A DNA stretch of 64,000 nt from NCBI RefSeq assembly GCF_900104775.1, contig NZ_FNSA01000003.1, positions 868,001-932,000 of the forward strand, given 5' to 3'. Position 1 is the first letter of the stretch; each line of letters begins with the position of its first letter. Positions 37,126 through 46,894 of the stretch are shown here, piece by piece. The notes under the pieces were generated by a model that was given only the letters and a program-made list of their open reading frames with translations, ran no database searches and had not been told where the DNA came from. The position numbers and the translations under genes are program-made. The stretch comes from Tsukamurella tyrosinosolvens. Lineage in GTDB: Bacteria; Actinomycetota; Actinomycetes; Mycobacteriales; Mycobacteriaceae.

Positions 37126-38274
37126 ATGGAACTGACTCAGGACTACGCCGACCTGCGGGACACGGTGCGCGACTTCGCGAACCAGGTGGTCGCGCCCGTC
37201 TCGGCCAAGCACGACGAGGAGCACTCCTTCCCGTACGAGGTCGTCAAGCAGATGGGGCAGATGGGCCTGTTCGGCCTGCCCTTCCCCGAGGAGTACGGCG
37301 GCATGGGTGGCGACTACTTCGCCCTCGCCCTCGCTCTGGAGGAGCTCGGTCGCGTCGACCAGTCGGTCGCCATGACGGTCGAGGCCGGCGTCGGTCTCGG
37401 TGCCATGCCGATCTACAAGTTCGGCACCGAGGAGCAGAAGCAGAAGTACCTGCCCTCCCTGGCTGCGGGCGAGAACCTGGCCGGCTTCGGCCTCACCGAG
37501 CCCGGCTGCGGCTCGGACGCCTCGGGCACGCAGACCACCGCCAAGGTCGACGGCGACGAGTGGGTCATCAACGGCTCCAAGCAGTTCATCACCAACTCGG
37601 GCACCGACATCACCAGCCTGGTGACGGTGACCGCGGTGACCGGCACCAAGCCGGACGGCCGCAAGCAGATCTCCACGATCATCGTGCCCAGCGGCACGCC
37701 CGGCTTCACCGTGGAGCCCGCGTACAACAAGGTGGGCTGGAACGCCTCCGACACGCACCCGCTGAGCTTCTCCGACGTGCGCGTGCCGAAGGAGAATCTG
37801 CTGGGCGAGGAGGGCCGCGGCTACGCGAACTTCCTCTCCATCCTCGACGAGGGGCGCATCGCCATCGCCGCCGTCGCGACCGGCGCCGCGCAGGGCTGCG
37901 TCGACGAGTCGGTGAAGTACGCCAAGGAGCGCAACGCCTTCGGCAAGCCGATCGGCGAGTTCCAGTCGATCGCGTTCGCCATCGCGCGGATGGAGGCGCG
38001 GGCGCACACCTCGCGCGTCGCCTACTACGAGGCGGCCCGCCTCATGCTGGCCGGCAAGCCCTTCAAGAAGGAGGCCGCCATCGCGAAGATGATCTCCTCG
38101 GAGGCGGCGATGGACAACGCGCGCATGGCCACCCAGATCCACGGCGGCTACGGCTTCATGAACGAGTACCCCGTCGCGCGGCACTACCGCGACTCGAAGA
38201 TCCTCGAGATCGGCGAGGGCACCACCGAGGTCCAGCTCATGCTGATCGCCCGCTCGCTGGGGCTGAACTCGTGA
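37126..38274 (+). CDS. fadE19: Acyl-CoA dehydrogenase, isovaleryl-CoA dehydrogenase type
   Basis: A 382-residue FAD acyl-CoA dehydrogenase. [17 protein letters not shown] (about 121-137) and [16 protein letters not shown] are family signatures, and the C-terminal [13 protein letters not shown] carries the usual catalytic Glu region. It starts 1 bp after the accA1 stop. In this operon it should oxidise isovaleryl-CoA to 3-methylcrotonyl-CoA, giving the carboxylase its substrate; other short branched acyl-CoAs remain possible. Confidence 0.92.
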   Translation: MELTQDYADLRDTVRDFANQVVAPVSAKHDEEHSFPYEVVKQMGQMGLFGLPFPEEYGGMGGDYFALALALEELGRVDQSVAMTVEAGVGLGAMPIYKFGTEEQKQKYLPSLAAGENLAGFGLTEPGCGSDASGTQTTAKVDGDEWVINGSKQFITNSGTDITSLVTVTAVTGTKPDGRKQISTIIVPSGTPGFTVEPAYNKVGWNASDTHPLSFSDVRVPKENLLGEEGRGYANFLSILDEGRIAIAAVATGAAQGCVDESVKYAKERNAFGKPIGEFQSIAFAIARMEARAHTSRVAYYEAARLMLAGKPFKKEAAIAKMISSEAAMDNARMATQIHGGYGFMNEYPVARHYRDSKILEIGEGTTEVQLMLIARSLGLNS

Positions 38275-38774
38275 GCGAGCAGGAGCCCGTGCGGCGGGTC
38301 ACCCAGCGCGGCCTGTGGTTCGACGAGTTCGAGGACGGCGTGCTCTACGAGCACCGGCCCGGCGTTACGGTGACCGAGGCCGACAACATGCTGTTCACCA
38401 AGCTGACCATGAACACGCAGGCGCTGCACCTGGACGCCCACTGGTCGGCGCAGCAGCCCGGCTTCGGCGGTCAGCGCCTGGTGAACTCGATGTACACGCT
38501 CTCCACCCTGGTGGGCCTGTCCGTCGCGCAGCTCACCCAGGGCACGCTGGTCGCGAACCTGGGCTTCTCCGAGATCGCCTTCCCCGCACCGGTCTTCGCC
38601 GGCGACACCCTGTACGCGGAGACGCTGTGCACGGGCAAGCGGGAGTCGAAGTCCCGGCCGGGCGAGGGCATCGTCAACCTGCGGCACGTCGCGCGGAACC
38701 AGGACGGCGCCGTCGTGGCCGTGGCCGAGCGGTCCACGCTGGTGCGCCGGGCACCGTCGGGCGAGGGGGAGTAG
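38271..38774 (+). CDS. MaoC-family hydratase (Rv2499c-like)
   Basis: A 167-residue MaoC-like hot-dog protein. The catalytic-type motif is altered to [22 protein letters not shown], with the preceding [10 protein letters not shown] block typical of the operon-specific MaoC homologues. It probably hydrates an unsaturated CoA ester such as 3-methylglutaconyl-CoA or a mesaconyl/itaconyl-type CoA. GTG 38271 overlaps the fadE19 stop by 4 bp (GTGA). The gene order fadE19-MaoC-citE matches Rv2500c-Rv2498c. Confidence 0.88.
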   Translation: MSEQEPVRRVTQRGLWFDEFEDGVLYEHRPGVTVTEADNMLFTKLTMNTQALHLDAHWSAQQPGFGGQRLVNSMYTLSTLVGLSVAQLTQGTLVANLGFSEIAFPAPVFAGDTLYAETLCTGKRESKSRPGEGIVNLRHVARNQDGAVVAVAERSTLVRRAPSGEGE

Positions 38775-39617
38775 ATGTTCCACCACGACGGGCGCGACGC
38801 CCCCGCCTGGCAGCCGCCCGGCCCCGCCATCCTGTTCTGCCCCGCCGACCGGCCCGAGCGGTACGCCAAGGCGGCCGAGCGCGCCGACGCCGTGATCCTC
38901 GACCTCGAGGACGCCGTCACCGCCGACGCGCGGCCCGCGGCCCGCGAGGCGCTGATCGACAACGACCTGGACCCGGCGACGACGATCGTGCGGGTGAACG
39001 CCTTCGGCACCTACGACTTCGCCGAAGACATCGAGGCGCTGCGCCGCACGGCCTATCGTGTGGTCATGCTCGCCAAGACCGAGTCGGCGCACCAGCTGGA
39101 CAAGCTGGCGCAGGTCGACGGCCTGCAGGTGATCGCGCTCATCGAGACGCCCCTCGGCGCGGTGAACGTGAACGAGATCGCGGCGCACCCGCGGTGCATC
39201 GGCCTCATGTGGGGCGCGGAGGACCTGGTCGCCGCGATGGGCGGGCGGTCCAGCCGATTCGCCGACGCGACCTACCGCGACGTCCCGCGGCACGTCCGCT
39301 CGGCGACCCGGCTCGCGGCCGCCGCGCACGGCAAGTTCGCCCTCGACGCGGTGCACATCGACATCGCCGACACCGAGGGCCTCGCCGCGGAGGCCGAGGA
39401 CGCGGTGGCACTCGGCTTCGCCGCCACCGTCTGCATCCACCCCTCGCAGTCGGCCGTGATCCGGGCCGCCTACCGGCCCACGGACGACGAGATCGCCTGG
39501 GCCCGCGAGGTACTCGAGGCCGAGGCCGGCAACAACGGTGTCTACCAGGTGCGTGGTCGGATGATCGACGCGCCGCTGCTCGCCCAGGCCCGCGCGATCG
39601 TCGCCCGGGCCGACTGA
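38775..39617 (+). CDS. citE: HpcH/HpaI aldolase, CitE-like beta-hydroxyacyl-CoA lyase (Rv2498c-like)
   Basis: A 280-residue CitE-like TIM-barrel lyase. It has [28 protein letters not shown] at the N-terminus, and metal-binding acids in [10 protein letters not shown] and [14 protein letters not shown]. It starts directly after the MaoC stop codon. The M. tuberculosis counterpart Rv2498c is described as a stereospecific lyase for beta-hydroxyacyl-CoAs such as hydroxymethylglutaryl-CoA, used in leucine and itaconate breakdown. It would release acetyl-CoA and acetoacetate, which the last gene of this cluster can activate. No other citrate lyase subunits are present. Confidence 0.9.
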   Translation: MFHHDGRDAPAWQPPGPAILFCPADRPERYAKAAERADAVILDLEDAVTADARPAAREALIDNDLDPATTIVRVNAFGTYDFAEDIEALRRTAYRVVMLAKTESAHQLDKLAQVDGLQVIALIETPLGAVNVNEIAAHPRCIGLMWGAEDLVAAMGGRSSRFADATYRDVPRHVRSATRLAAAAHGKFALDAVHIDIADTEGLAAEAEDAVALGFAATVCIHPSQSAVIRAAYRPTDDEIAWAREVLEAEAGNNGVYQVRGRMIDAPLLAQARAIVARAD

Positions 39618-39640
39618 AGAAAATCAGTAGGAGTGAAGAG

Positions 39641-41266
39641 ATGACCACCCCGTCCTACGATCGCGGCGAGGCCGAGCCCGCGCTGCTGACCGCCACGATC
39701 GGTGCCCAGCTCGAGATGACGACCGACCGGTTCGGCGAGCGTACCGCGCTCGTCGACGTGCCCTCGGGCCGCCGCTGGACCTACGACGAGCTGCTCGCCG
39801 ACTCCCGCGCGTTCGCGGCGGGACTGCTGCGGGGCGGGATCCGCCGCGGCGATCGCGTGGGCGTGTGGGCGCCCAACACCCCCGAGTGGGTCATCGTGCA
39901 GTTCGGCACGGCGCTCGCCGGCGTGATCCTGGTCAACCTCAACCCCTCCTACCGGCAGCGCGAGCTGGAGTACGCCCTCAACCAGTCGGGCATCGTGGCG
40001 GTGTTCACGATGACCAGCTTCAAGACCTCCGAGTACGCGGCGATGCTGGAGGCCGCGCGCCCCGAGGCGCCCGCGCTGCGGGACGTGGTGACCTTCGGCT
40101 CGCCCGAGTGGGAGGCGTACCTGGCGGCACCGTCGGACGACGAGCTCGACGCCCTCGCCGACCTCGGCGACGAGCTGCGCGCGGACGACCCGATCAACAT
40201 CCAGTACACCTCGGGAACCACCGGATTCCCCAAGGGCGCCACGCTGACCCACGGGAACATCCTTAACAACGGCTACCTCGTGGGTGAGCTGCTCGACTAC
40301 ACGGAGCAGGACTCGATCTGCATCCCCGTGCCCTTCTACCACTGCTTCGGCATGGTGATGGGCAACCTCGCGGCCATCACCCACGGCGCCGCCATGGTGA
40401 TCCCCGGTCCCGCCTTCGTGCCGGAAGACGCGCTCGCCGCCGTCGCCGCGGAGAAGTGCACCAGCCTCTACGGCGTGCCCACCATGTTCATCGCCGAGCT
40501 CGCCCTCGCGACCTTCGACACTTACGACCTGTCCAGCCTGCGCACCGGCATCATGGCCGGCTCGCCGTGCCCGGAGGAGGTCATGCGCAAGGTGGTCGAC
40601 CGGATGGGCATGAGCGAGGTCTCGATCTGCTACGGCATGACGGAGACCTCGCCCGTGTCCACGCAGACCCGGGTCGACGACGCGCTCGAGCTGCGCGTCG
40701 GCACCGTCGGGCGGGTGGGACCGCACCTGGAGATCCAGGTGATCGACCCGCTCGACGGCACCGTGTTGCCGCGCGGCGAGGTCGGGGAGCTGTGCACCCG
40801 TGGCTATTCCGTGATGAAGGGCTACTGGAACAACGAGGAGAAGACCGCCGAGGCCATCGACGCCGACGGTTGGATGCACACCGGCGACCTCGCGACGATG
40901 GACGAGAACGGCTACGTGCGGGTCACCGGCCGGATCAAGGACATGGTGATCCGCGGCGGCGAGAACATCTACCCGCGGGAGATCGAGGAGTTCCTCTACA
41001 CCCACCCGGACATCCTCGACGCGCAGGTGATCGGCGTGCCCGACGAGAAGTACGGCGAGGAGCTGATGGCCTGGATCCAGCTCCGCGAGGGCGTGCAGTC
41101 CTTCACCGTCGACGACCTCCGAGCCTTCGCGGACGGGAAGATCGCGCGCCACAAGATCCCGCGCTACGTGCACGTGGTATCGGCCTTCCCTATGACGGTA
41201 TCGGGAAAGATCCGCAAGGTGCAGATGCGAGAAGAGTCCGTGACGCTGCTCGGTCTGGAAGGCTGA
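39641..41266 (+). CDS. Acyl-CoA synthetase (FadD35-like AMP-binding enzyme)
   Basis: A 541-residue ANL-superfamily ligase. The P-loop [18 protein letters not shown], the [17 protein letters not shown] adenine motif, the hinge [21 protein letters not shown] and a C-terminal catalytic Lys in [12 protein letters not shown] are all present. It would activate a medium- or branched-chain acid to its CoA ester. TAGGAGTGA precedes the ATG. In M. tuberculosis fadD35 (Rv2505c) sits in the same neighbourhood, so a branched-chain acid such as isovalerate is a reasonable candidate. Confidence 0.88.
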   Translation: MTTPSYDRGEAEPALLTATIGAQLEMTTDRFGERTALVDVPSGRRWTYDELLADSRAFAAGLLRGGIRRGDRVGVWAPNTPEWVIVQFGTALAGVILVNLNPSYRQRELEYALNQSGIVAVFTMTSFKTSEYAAMLEAARPEAPALRDVVTFGSPEWEAYLAAPSDDELDALADLGDELRADDPINIQYTSGTTGFPKGATLTHGNILNNGYLVGELLDYTEQDSICIPVPFYHCFGMVMGNLAAITHGAAMVIPGPAFVPEDALAAVAAEKCTSLYGVPTMFIAELALATFDTYDLSSLRTGIMAGSPCPEEVMRKVVDRMGMSEVSICYGMTETSPVSTQTRVDDALELRVGTVGRVGPHLEIQVIDPLDGTVLPRGEVGELCTRGYSVMKGYWNNEEKTAEAIDADGWMHTGDLATMDENGYVRVTGRIKDMVIRGGENIYPREIEEFLYTHPDILDAQVIGVPDEKYGEELMAWIQLREGVQSFTVDDLRAFADGKIARHKIPRYVHVVSAFPMTVSGKIRKVQMREESVTLLGLEG

Positions 41267-41270
41267 CGGG

Positions 41271-43133
41271 GTGCATTCGATCGATCGCTTCGCAGAATCC
41301 GTCGGCCTCCCCACGGGGAACTACGACGCCGTGTACCAGTGGTCCGTGTCCGAGCCCGAGGCGTTCTGGGGAGCGGTGTGGGACTTCTTCGAGCTGGGGG
41401 AGCGGACCGGTCCGGTGCTGGCGGCGCGGGAGATGCCCGGCGCCCGCTGGTTCCCGGAGGTGGAACTGAACTACGTCGACCGCGTGCTGCGGTTCGCGTC
41501 GCTCCCGGGGAACGCGATCGTCGGCCTCTCGGACGACGGTGCGCGGGTGGAGATCCCGTGGTCGGAGTTGCCGGCGCGGGTGTCCGCGATCGCGGAGCTG
41601 CTGCGCTCGCTGGGCGTGGGAGTGGGCGACACGGTCGCGGCGTACCTGCCGGACGAGCCGTTCGCGGTGCTCGCGTTCCTCGCGACGGCGTCGATCGGCG
41701 CCGTGTGGTCGGGGTGCGGGCAGGACTACGCGCCGGAGGGCGCCGCCGGCCGAATGGCGCAGCTGGAGCCGAAGGTGCTCTTCGCCCGCGACGGCTACGC
41801 CTTCGGTGATAAGCAGGTCGACAAGCGCGCCGACACGGCCGAACTCGCCGGACTGCTGGGGGTTCCGGCCTCGCACGTCATCACGGAGCTGCCGGAGCCG
41901 GGCCCGGACACCCCCGAGCTGAAGCCCGTCCAGGTGCCGTTCGATCACCCGCTGTGGGTGTTGTTCTCGTCGGGCACCACGGGCAAGCCGAAGGGCATCG
42001 TGCAGGGCCACGGCGGCATCCTCGTCGAGCACGTGAAGGTGCTGGGCCTGCACAACGAGATCGGCCCCGGCGACGTCTTCTTCTGGCACACCGCCTTGTC
42101 GTGGATGATGTGGAACTACCAGGTCGCGGGGCTGCTGGTGGGCGCCACGATCGTCACCTTCTCCGGGCACCCGCTGGCGCCGACGGCGGACCGTCTGTGG
42201 CAGGTGTGCGAGGACGAGAAGGTCACCTTCTTCGGCACCAGCCCCGGCCAGCTGCAGGCCTCCCGCAAGGCCGACCTGAACCCGGGCACCGAGCACTCGT
42301 TGGTGCTCAAGACGATCGGCAGCACCGGCTCGCCGCTGGCGCCGGACCTGTTCACCTGGGTCGATGAGCACGTCGCCGCCGGGCTGCCGGTGAGCTCCGT
42401 CTCCGGCGGCACCGACGTGTGCAGTGCCTTCTGCGGCGGCACCGCCTCGGTGCCGCACGTGCCGGGCGAGCTGACGGTCCGCTACCTCGGCTGCGCGCTG
42501 CAGGCATGGGCCCCGGACCGGACGCCGCTGATCGACGAGGTCGGCGAAATGGTCATCACCGTGCCGATGCCGTCGATGCCCACGAACTTCTGGAACGACC
42601 CCGGCGATGCCAAGTACCGCGCCGCGTACTTCGAGCACGAGTGGACGGACGGCATCGCGCCGAACCTGTGGCGGCACGGCGACTGGGTGGAGCTGACCGA
42701 CCGCGGGTCGATCACCATCCACGGCCGCAGCGACGCGACCCTGAACCGCAACGGGATCCGCATGGGCTCGGCCGACATCTACGAGGTGGTCGAGGCCGTG
42801 CCGGAGGTCGCGGAGGCCATGGTCGTCGGCGTCGACGGGCCGGACGCGAAGTACTGGATGCCGATGTTCCTCACCCTCGTCCCCGGCAAGGAGCTGACGG
42901 ACGAGTTGGTGCAGCGCATCCGCACCGACGTCCGCACCCGGCTCTCCCCGCGGCACGTCCCCGACGAAGTGATTCTGGCGCCGGGCATCCCGCACACCAA
43001 GACGGGGAAGAAGCTGGAGATCCCCGTGACCGGCATGCTCGCCGGCCGCGACGTGAACGTCGACCCCAAGTCGGTCGACGACCCGGACCTGCTCGGCTGG
43101 TACGAGGAGCAGGGCCGCGCCCACGCGTGGTGA
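41271..43133 (+). CDS. Acetoacetyl-CoA synthetase
   Basis: A 620-residue ligase of the acetoacetyl-CoA synthetase branch. The N-terminal FAESVGLPTGNYDAVYQWSV block is family-specific; the P-loop is FSSGTTGKPKGIVQGHGG and the hinge HGRSDATLNRNGIRMGSADIYEVVE. It makes acetoacetyl-CoA from acetoacetate, CoA and ATP. Starting 4 bp after the fadD gene, it closes the leucine pathway by reactivating the acetoacetate made by the lyase. M. tuberculosis uses a CoA-transferase (scoAB) at this place instead. It abuts the convergent lipoprotein gene without a gap. Confidence 0.92.
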   Translation: MHSIDRFAESVGLPTGNYDAVYQWSVSEPEAFWGAVWDFFELGERTGPVLAAREMPGARWFPEVELNYVDRVLRFASLPGNAIVGLSDDGARVEIPWSELPARVSAIAELLRSLGVGVGDTVAAYLPDEPFAVLAFLATASIGAVWSGCGQDYAPEGAAGRMAQLEPKVLFARDGYAFGDKQVDKRADTAELAGLLGVPASHVITELPEPGPDTPELKPVQVPFDHPLWVLFSSGTTGKPKGIVQGHGGILVEHVKVLGLHNEIGPGDVFFWHTALSWMMWNYQVAGLLVGATIVTFSGHPLAPTADRLWQVCEDEKVTFFGTSPGQLQASRKADLNPGTEHSLVLKTIGSTGSPLAPDLFTWVDEHVAAGLPVSSVSGGTDVCSAFCGGTASVPHVPGELTVRYLGCALQAWAPDRTPLIDEVGEMVITVPMPSMPTNFWNDPGDAKYRAAYFEHEWTDGIAPNLWRHGDWVELTDRGSITIHGRSDATLNRNGIRMGSADIYEVVEAVPEVAEAMVVGVDGPDAKYWMPMFLTLVPGKELTDELVQRIRTDVRTRLSPRHVPDEVILAPGIPHTKTGKKLEIPVTGMLAGRDVNVDPKSVDDPDLLGWYEEQGRAHAW

Positions 43134-44378
43134 TCAGTTCTCGCCGACAGCCTTGTTGATCAGGTACGAGGCGGAGATGGCCTGGCGGGCGAGTTCGAGC
43201 GATACGAAACTCGCGTGCAGTGCGTACCGGCCGACGGTGGCGTAGCAGGTGTACGGCGTCTGCGCGCCGGAGTCGTAGTCGCAGCCGGCTTGGTCCGGGG
43301 ACAACCCGGGCACGCTGTAGGCGAAGGTGGAGTAGGGGCCGTTGCGGATCTCGACCACGTACGACGTCGCCGCGGCCCGGTCGCGTGCCCGCAGCACACC
43401 GGTGCGGTTCGTCTTGCCGATGAGATCGACACCGCTGCGGGTGGCTGCGGTGAGCCAGCGCGGATTGCGGTTGATCAGGTACGCCGTGCGCGCGGTGAAG
43501 TATCCGTCGCCGTGCTCGAAGCCGCTGGAGAAGCCGTAGGCCGTCCGGGTCCTGTGCTGGTTGTCGTTCTGCGACTCGATCGTGCGCGACATGATCCCGT
43601 CGCGGTCCATCGGAATGGCCGGGATCGCGCGAGCCGAGAGCGCGATCGACGGGCGATACGTGCGGGCGCGCTCCAGCTGGGAGGTGAGCCCGCGGATCGC
43701 CAGGTCCTCGCTGTCGGTGCCGCGGGTGGTCGCCCACACGAGGGCGACGAGGTTGTTCACCGGCGCCGCGACGACGGTCTTGGTCACCCCGCCCCCGCCC
43801 CCGCTCGTGCTCGACACGAGGACGGCGCCGGGGATCCGCGTGAGCCGGGCGGGCGGGGGCGCGTCCGCGCGGAGCGTCGTCATCGCCGTCTCGGCCGCCG
43901 CATCGGTGGTGAAGCGGAGGAGCGCAGCCGAGAACTGCGTCTTCGGCGTGGTCGGCGCGTCGCCCGCGGTACTCATGAATCCGACGTCGAACTTGGTGTT
44001 CAGTTCCAGTTGCGCGGCCTTGGCCGGCGGGATCCCGCCGGTGGGTACACCGCGCGCGTTGTTCCGCTCGACGAGCTGGCCGATCCTCAGGAGCGGCCCG
44101 CCGGCACCCTCGAACTCGTCCGTGACCACCGCCGTCAGGGCGGCGTCGATGTCGGACGGTGCGATGACGGAGTCCGCGAGGATCATGCCCTCCTGCTGCC
44201 ACGCGTCGGCCGCGGACTGCGCCGTGACGGTGCGGGGCGTCGTCGGGAAGTTCCCCGGGTCGATCTTCGACACGGTGGTCTCGGCGACCGGCGTGCCCGC
44301 CACCACGGTGGAACAGGCGGACAGCAGCGCGGCAGCGAGAGCGATGGCGGCCGGTGCGGCGCCGAGACGTGTGTTCAT
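43134..44378 (-). CDS. DUF7373-type lipoprotein 1
   Basis: A 414-residue lipoprotein. The lipobox LLSAC puts the acylated cysteine at about residue 22. The mature N-terminus STVVAGTPV and the FPTTPRTV block are shared with the two neighbouring genes on the other strand. The C-terminal part has a cysteine pair (AGCDYDSGAQTPYTCYATVGRY). No enzyme motif is visible. The fold probably consists of two repeated alpha/beta halves, as in other DUF7373-like proteins. The start is the ATG at 44378. Confidence 0.75.
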   Translation of the reverse strand: MNTRLGAAPAAIALAAALLSACSTVVAGTPVAETTVSKIDPGNFPTTPRTVTAQSAADAWQQEGMILADSVIAPSDIDAALTAVVTDEFEGAGGPLLRIGQLVERNNARGVPTGGIPPAKAAQLELNTKFDVGFMSTAGDAPTTPKTQFSAALLRFTTDAAAETAMTTLRADAPPPARLTRIPGAVLVSSTSGGGGGVTKTVVAAPVNNLVALVWATTRGTDSEDLAIRGLTSQLERARTYRPSIALSARAIPAIPMDRDGIMSRTIESQNDNQHRTRTAYGFSSGFEHGDGYFTARTAYLINRNPRWLTAATRSGVDLIGKTNRTGVLRARDRAAATSYVVEIRNGPYSTFAYSVPGLSPDQAGCDYDSGAQTPYTCYATVGRYALHASFVSLELARQAISASYLINKAVGEN

Positions 44379-44536
44379 GGTCCCCCCGGAACTCGGACAC
44401 ATCGAGTATTCGGGCCGGCGACCGAGGGCGCCCGGGGAGCCGGACATTCGTGTTCGAATCGCAACAGTGCGCCTGTCAGGCCTTGGGGCACGCTGAAGTC
44501 CGGCTTGCACGCCTGGTGCCAGAGGCTCGCGGCGGA

Positions 44537-45700
44537 ATGCCCGATCAGGGCGCAATACGGACTGTGCACCGCGCCCCACTCGTGATCGCCACGCTCGCGG
44601 CCCTGCTGCTCGCGGGGTGTGCGACCACTGTCGACGGGACCGCGACCGCCCCGGCGTCGATCTCGTCATCCTCTCCGATTCCGTCCGGATTGGACACGGG
44701 GGACTTCCCGACCGAGCCCGCGACAGTGCTCCAGGGCGACGGCGACACCGCGTGGATCACCGAGGGCAGCCGGATGCTGGCGGCCATCGTTCTGCCGTCG
44801 GACGTGGACCCGGCGCTCGTGGCGGAGGTGGCCGGGCAGGAGGCGGCGCCCGCGTTGACGACGTCCGACGTGACATCCGTGCCGGACGCTCTGCGCTCGC
44901 CGCTGACTCGGATGAAGGTCGGGGTCGCGTTGTCCAGGGCGGACCGCCCTCAGGGGGCGGAGAAGGAGCTGCGGATCGGGCTGTACCGGTTCGACGACTC
45001 CTCGATCGCGCGCCAGGTCCTCGACTCCGAGGCCTTCGAGCAGCGTCCTCTGCCCCGGGTGACCCTCGCCGGAGTGGGGGAGGGCGCCGCCGCCGAGACC
45101 ACGCCGGGCACCGTCGATGCGTTCGTGGCGTTCGGCCCCCTCGTCGTGCACATCCACGCGCGGGCGAAGGACACCGCATCGGCCGCGGTGCTCGCGGAGC
45201 GGGCCGTGGCCCGGCAGATGCCCGTGCTGCGGGTGTTCACGCCGACTCCGGTGGAACGAATCGGGGCCCTCCCCGTCGACGAGCCCGGAGTGTTGCGGCG
45301 CACGGTGTGGATGACCGGCGCGCCCGACGTCGCGATTCGGTGGATCGGCGCGATGACGATGCCGATGTACGAGCGGAGGGTGGGCGATCCCGCCGGCGTG
45401 GAGAAGCTCCGCGCGGCCGGGGTGGACGCCGTCGGATGGAACATCGGCCGGCTCTACCGGGCACGGGATGAGGCGGCGGCCCGCGGTTTGCGTCCGGATC
45501 CCTCGCGGAATCCGGCGATCACCGCGGTCGGCGGAGTGCCGCAGCTCGGCGACGCGGTGGCCTGCTACTCGCAGCAGGCAGGTGACCCGTTCTGCGACGT
45601 CGTCGTCGGACGGTACTTCGCCCGGATACCGGCGGGATCGTTGACGTTCGCCAGGGAAGCCGCTGCAGCGCAATGGGTCATCTTGACCAGGAATCCGTAG
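44537..45700 (+). CDS. DUF7373-type lipoprotein 2
   Basis: A 387-residue paralogue of the divergent gene. The lipobox LLLAGC places the lipidated Cys at about residue 28, followed by ATTVDGTATAP and DTGDFPTEPATV, the shared signature. C-terminal cysteines (VACYSQQAGDPFCDVVVGRY) match those of gene 1. The start is uncertain: ATG 44537 (with GGCGGA just upstream) or GTG 44564, which would give a tighter signal peptide. It is 12 bp from the third copy and probably co-transcribed with it. Confidence 0.72.
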   Translation: MPDQGAIRTVHRAPLVIATLAALLLAGCATTVDGTATAPASISSSSPIPSGLDTGDFPTEPATVLQGDGDTAWITEGSRMLAAIVLPSDVDPALVAEVAGQEAAPALTTSDVTSVPDALRSPLTRMKVGVALSRADRPQGAEKELRIGLYRFDDSSIARQVLDSEAFEQRPLPRVTLAGVGEGAAAETTPGTVDAFVAFGPLVVHIHARAKDTASAAVLAERAVARQMPVLRVFTPTPVERIGALPVDEPGVLRRTVWMTGAPDVAIRWIGAMTMPMYERRVGDPAGVEKLRAAGVDAVGWNIGRLYRARDEAAARGLRPDPSRNPAITAVGGVPQLGDAVACYSQQAGDPFCDVVVGRYFARIPAGSLTFAREAAAAQWVILTRNP

Positions 45701-45712
45701 GAGGACCACATC

Positions 45713-46888
45713 ATGAGCCGACGCAGTCGCACGGCGCTCTCGATCGCGGTGGCCGCTGCCCTTGCCGCGGGCTGCAGCTCGACCGTGGCGGGCAACGCCG
45801 TGCCGGATCCGAACGATCCGGTGGTCAAGCTGGATACCGGCGGCATCTCCACCGAGCCGCGCACGGTGGAGACCTCGGAGGGACAGCAGAAGGTTCTGGC
45901 GTCGAACATCCTGGCGCAGAAGGCGCTGTACGCCTGGGACATCGATCCGACCTTCGTCGTGCTCCGGTCGTTCGGAGTGCGCGCCGTCGCCCTGGCGTCC
46001 AACCTGTCGGACACGGTGGACGAGGCGGACAGCGCCGCGCTCGACAGGCGGGGTCTGCTGTACGGCTTCGTCTCCGGCAGGACGGACGATGCCGCGGGCG
46101 AGTGGGACGGACTCGCCTCGGCAGTACTTCGAATGACCGATGACGCAGCGGCGCGCGGCGCTCTCGACGACCACCGGACGCGTGTGGGTGACGCGGCCGA
46201 GAAGATCGGCGACCGGTCCGACATCGTCGTGACCAGGGTCGCGCCGAGCGGCTCCGCCACGGCCACCCGCTACCAGGCGCAAGCCGTCGCCGGGGCGCAC
46301 CTCATCGTGATCAACGCCAAGGCGAAGGACGCGGGCAAGGCGCGCGACCGGGCGGTCGCGGCAGCGGACAGGCAGCGAGATCTGCTCGCCGGGTTCGCCT
46401 CTCCCGGAGGAGATCGCATTGCGTCTCTGCCGGCCGACAAGGACGGGATCGTGAGCCGCACGGTCGCACCGGATGCGCTGGAGCAGGGCACGATGACCCT
46501 CGAATACGGATTCCGGGAGGGGCGTGCGCCGTTGCACTGGGACAGCGAGCCCATCGCCTCGGCGCGTCTGTTCGAGGACTCCGGCGTCGATTTGACCGGC
46601 GTGGGCCGCAACTACGTCTACCGGGCGAAGGATGCGTCGGCGGCCGACCGGTTCGCTGACGGAGCGATCAAGCTGGTCGGCACGGAGGAGGGCGCGACCG
46701 AGTTCTCCATCGACGGTCTGCCGACCGCGACGTGCCGCTCGTACAAGGTGAAGGTACTGCTCGACATGGAATCCCGGCACACCTGCTACGTGACCAGCGG
46801 TCGTTACGTGTCCGAGTACACGGACACGCAGATCGCTCGGGTGAAGCAGGTGACCTCCGCCGGGTACCTCATCCTGCGGCACGCGTAG
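45713..46888 (+). CDS. DUF7373-type lipoprotein 3
   Basis: A 391-residue lipoprotein, third of the local family. The lipobox ALAAGC (Cys at about 20), SSTVAGNAVPD and LDTGGISTEPRTV reproduce the shared N-terminal pattern, and ATCRSYKVKVLLDMESRHTCYVTSGRY the C-terminal one. A GTAGGAGGA ribosome binding site lies about 8 nt before the ATG. Function unknown; surface exposure is likely. Confidence 0.75.
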   Translation: MSRRSRTALSIAVAAALAAGCSSTVAGNAVPDPNDPVVKLDTGGISTEPRTVETSEGQQKVLASNILAQKALYAWDIDPTFVVLRSFGVRAVALASNLSDTVDEADSAALDRRGLLYGFVSGRTDDAAGEWDGLASAVLRMTDDAAARGALDDHRTRVGDAAEKIGDRSDIVVTRVAPSGSATATRYQAQAVAGAHLIVINAKAKDAGKARDRAVAAADRQRDLLAGFASPGGDRIASLPADKDGIVSRTVAPDALEQGTMTLEYGFREGRAPLHWDSEPIASARLFEDSGVDLTGVGRNYVYRAKDASAADRFADGAIKLVGTEEGATEFSIDGLPTATCRSYKVKVLLDMESRHTCYVTSGRYVSEYTDTQIARVKQVTSAGYLILRHA

Positions 46889-46894
46889 GCGCGC

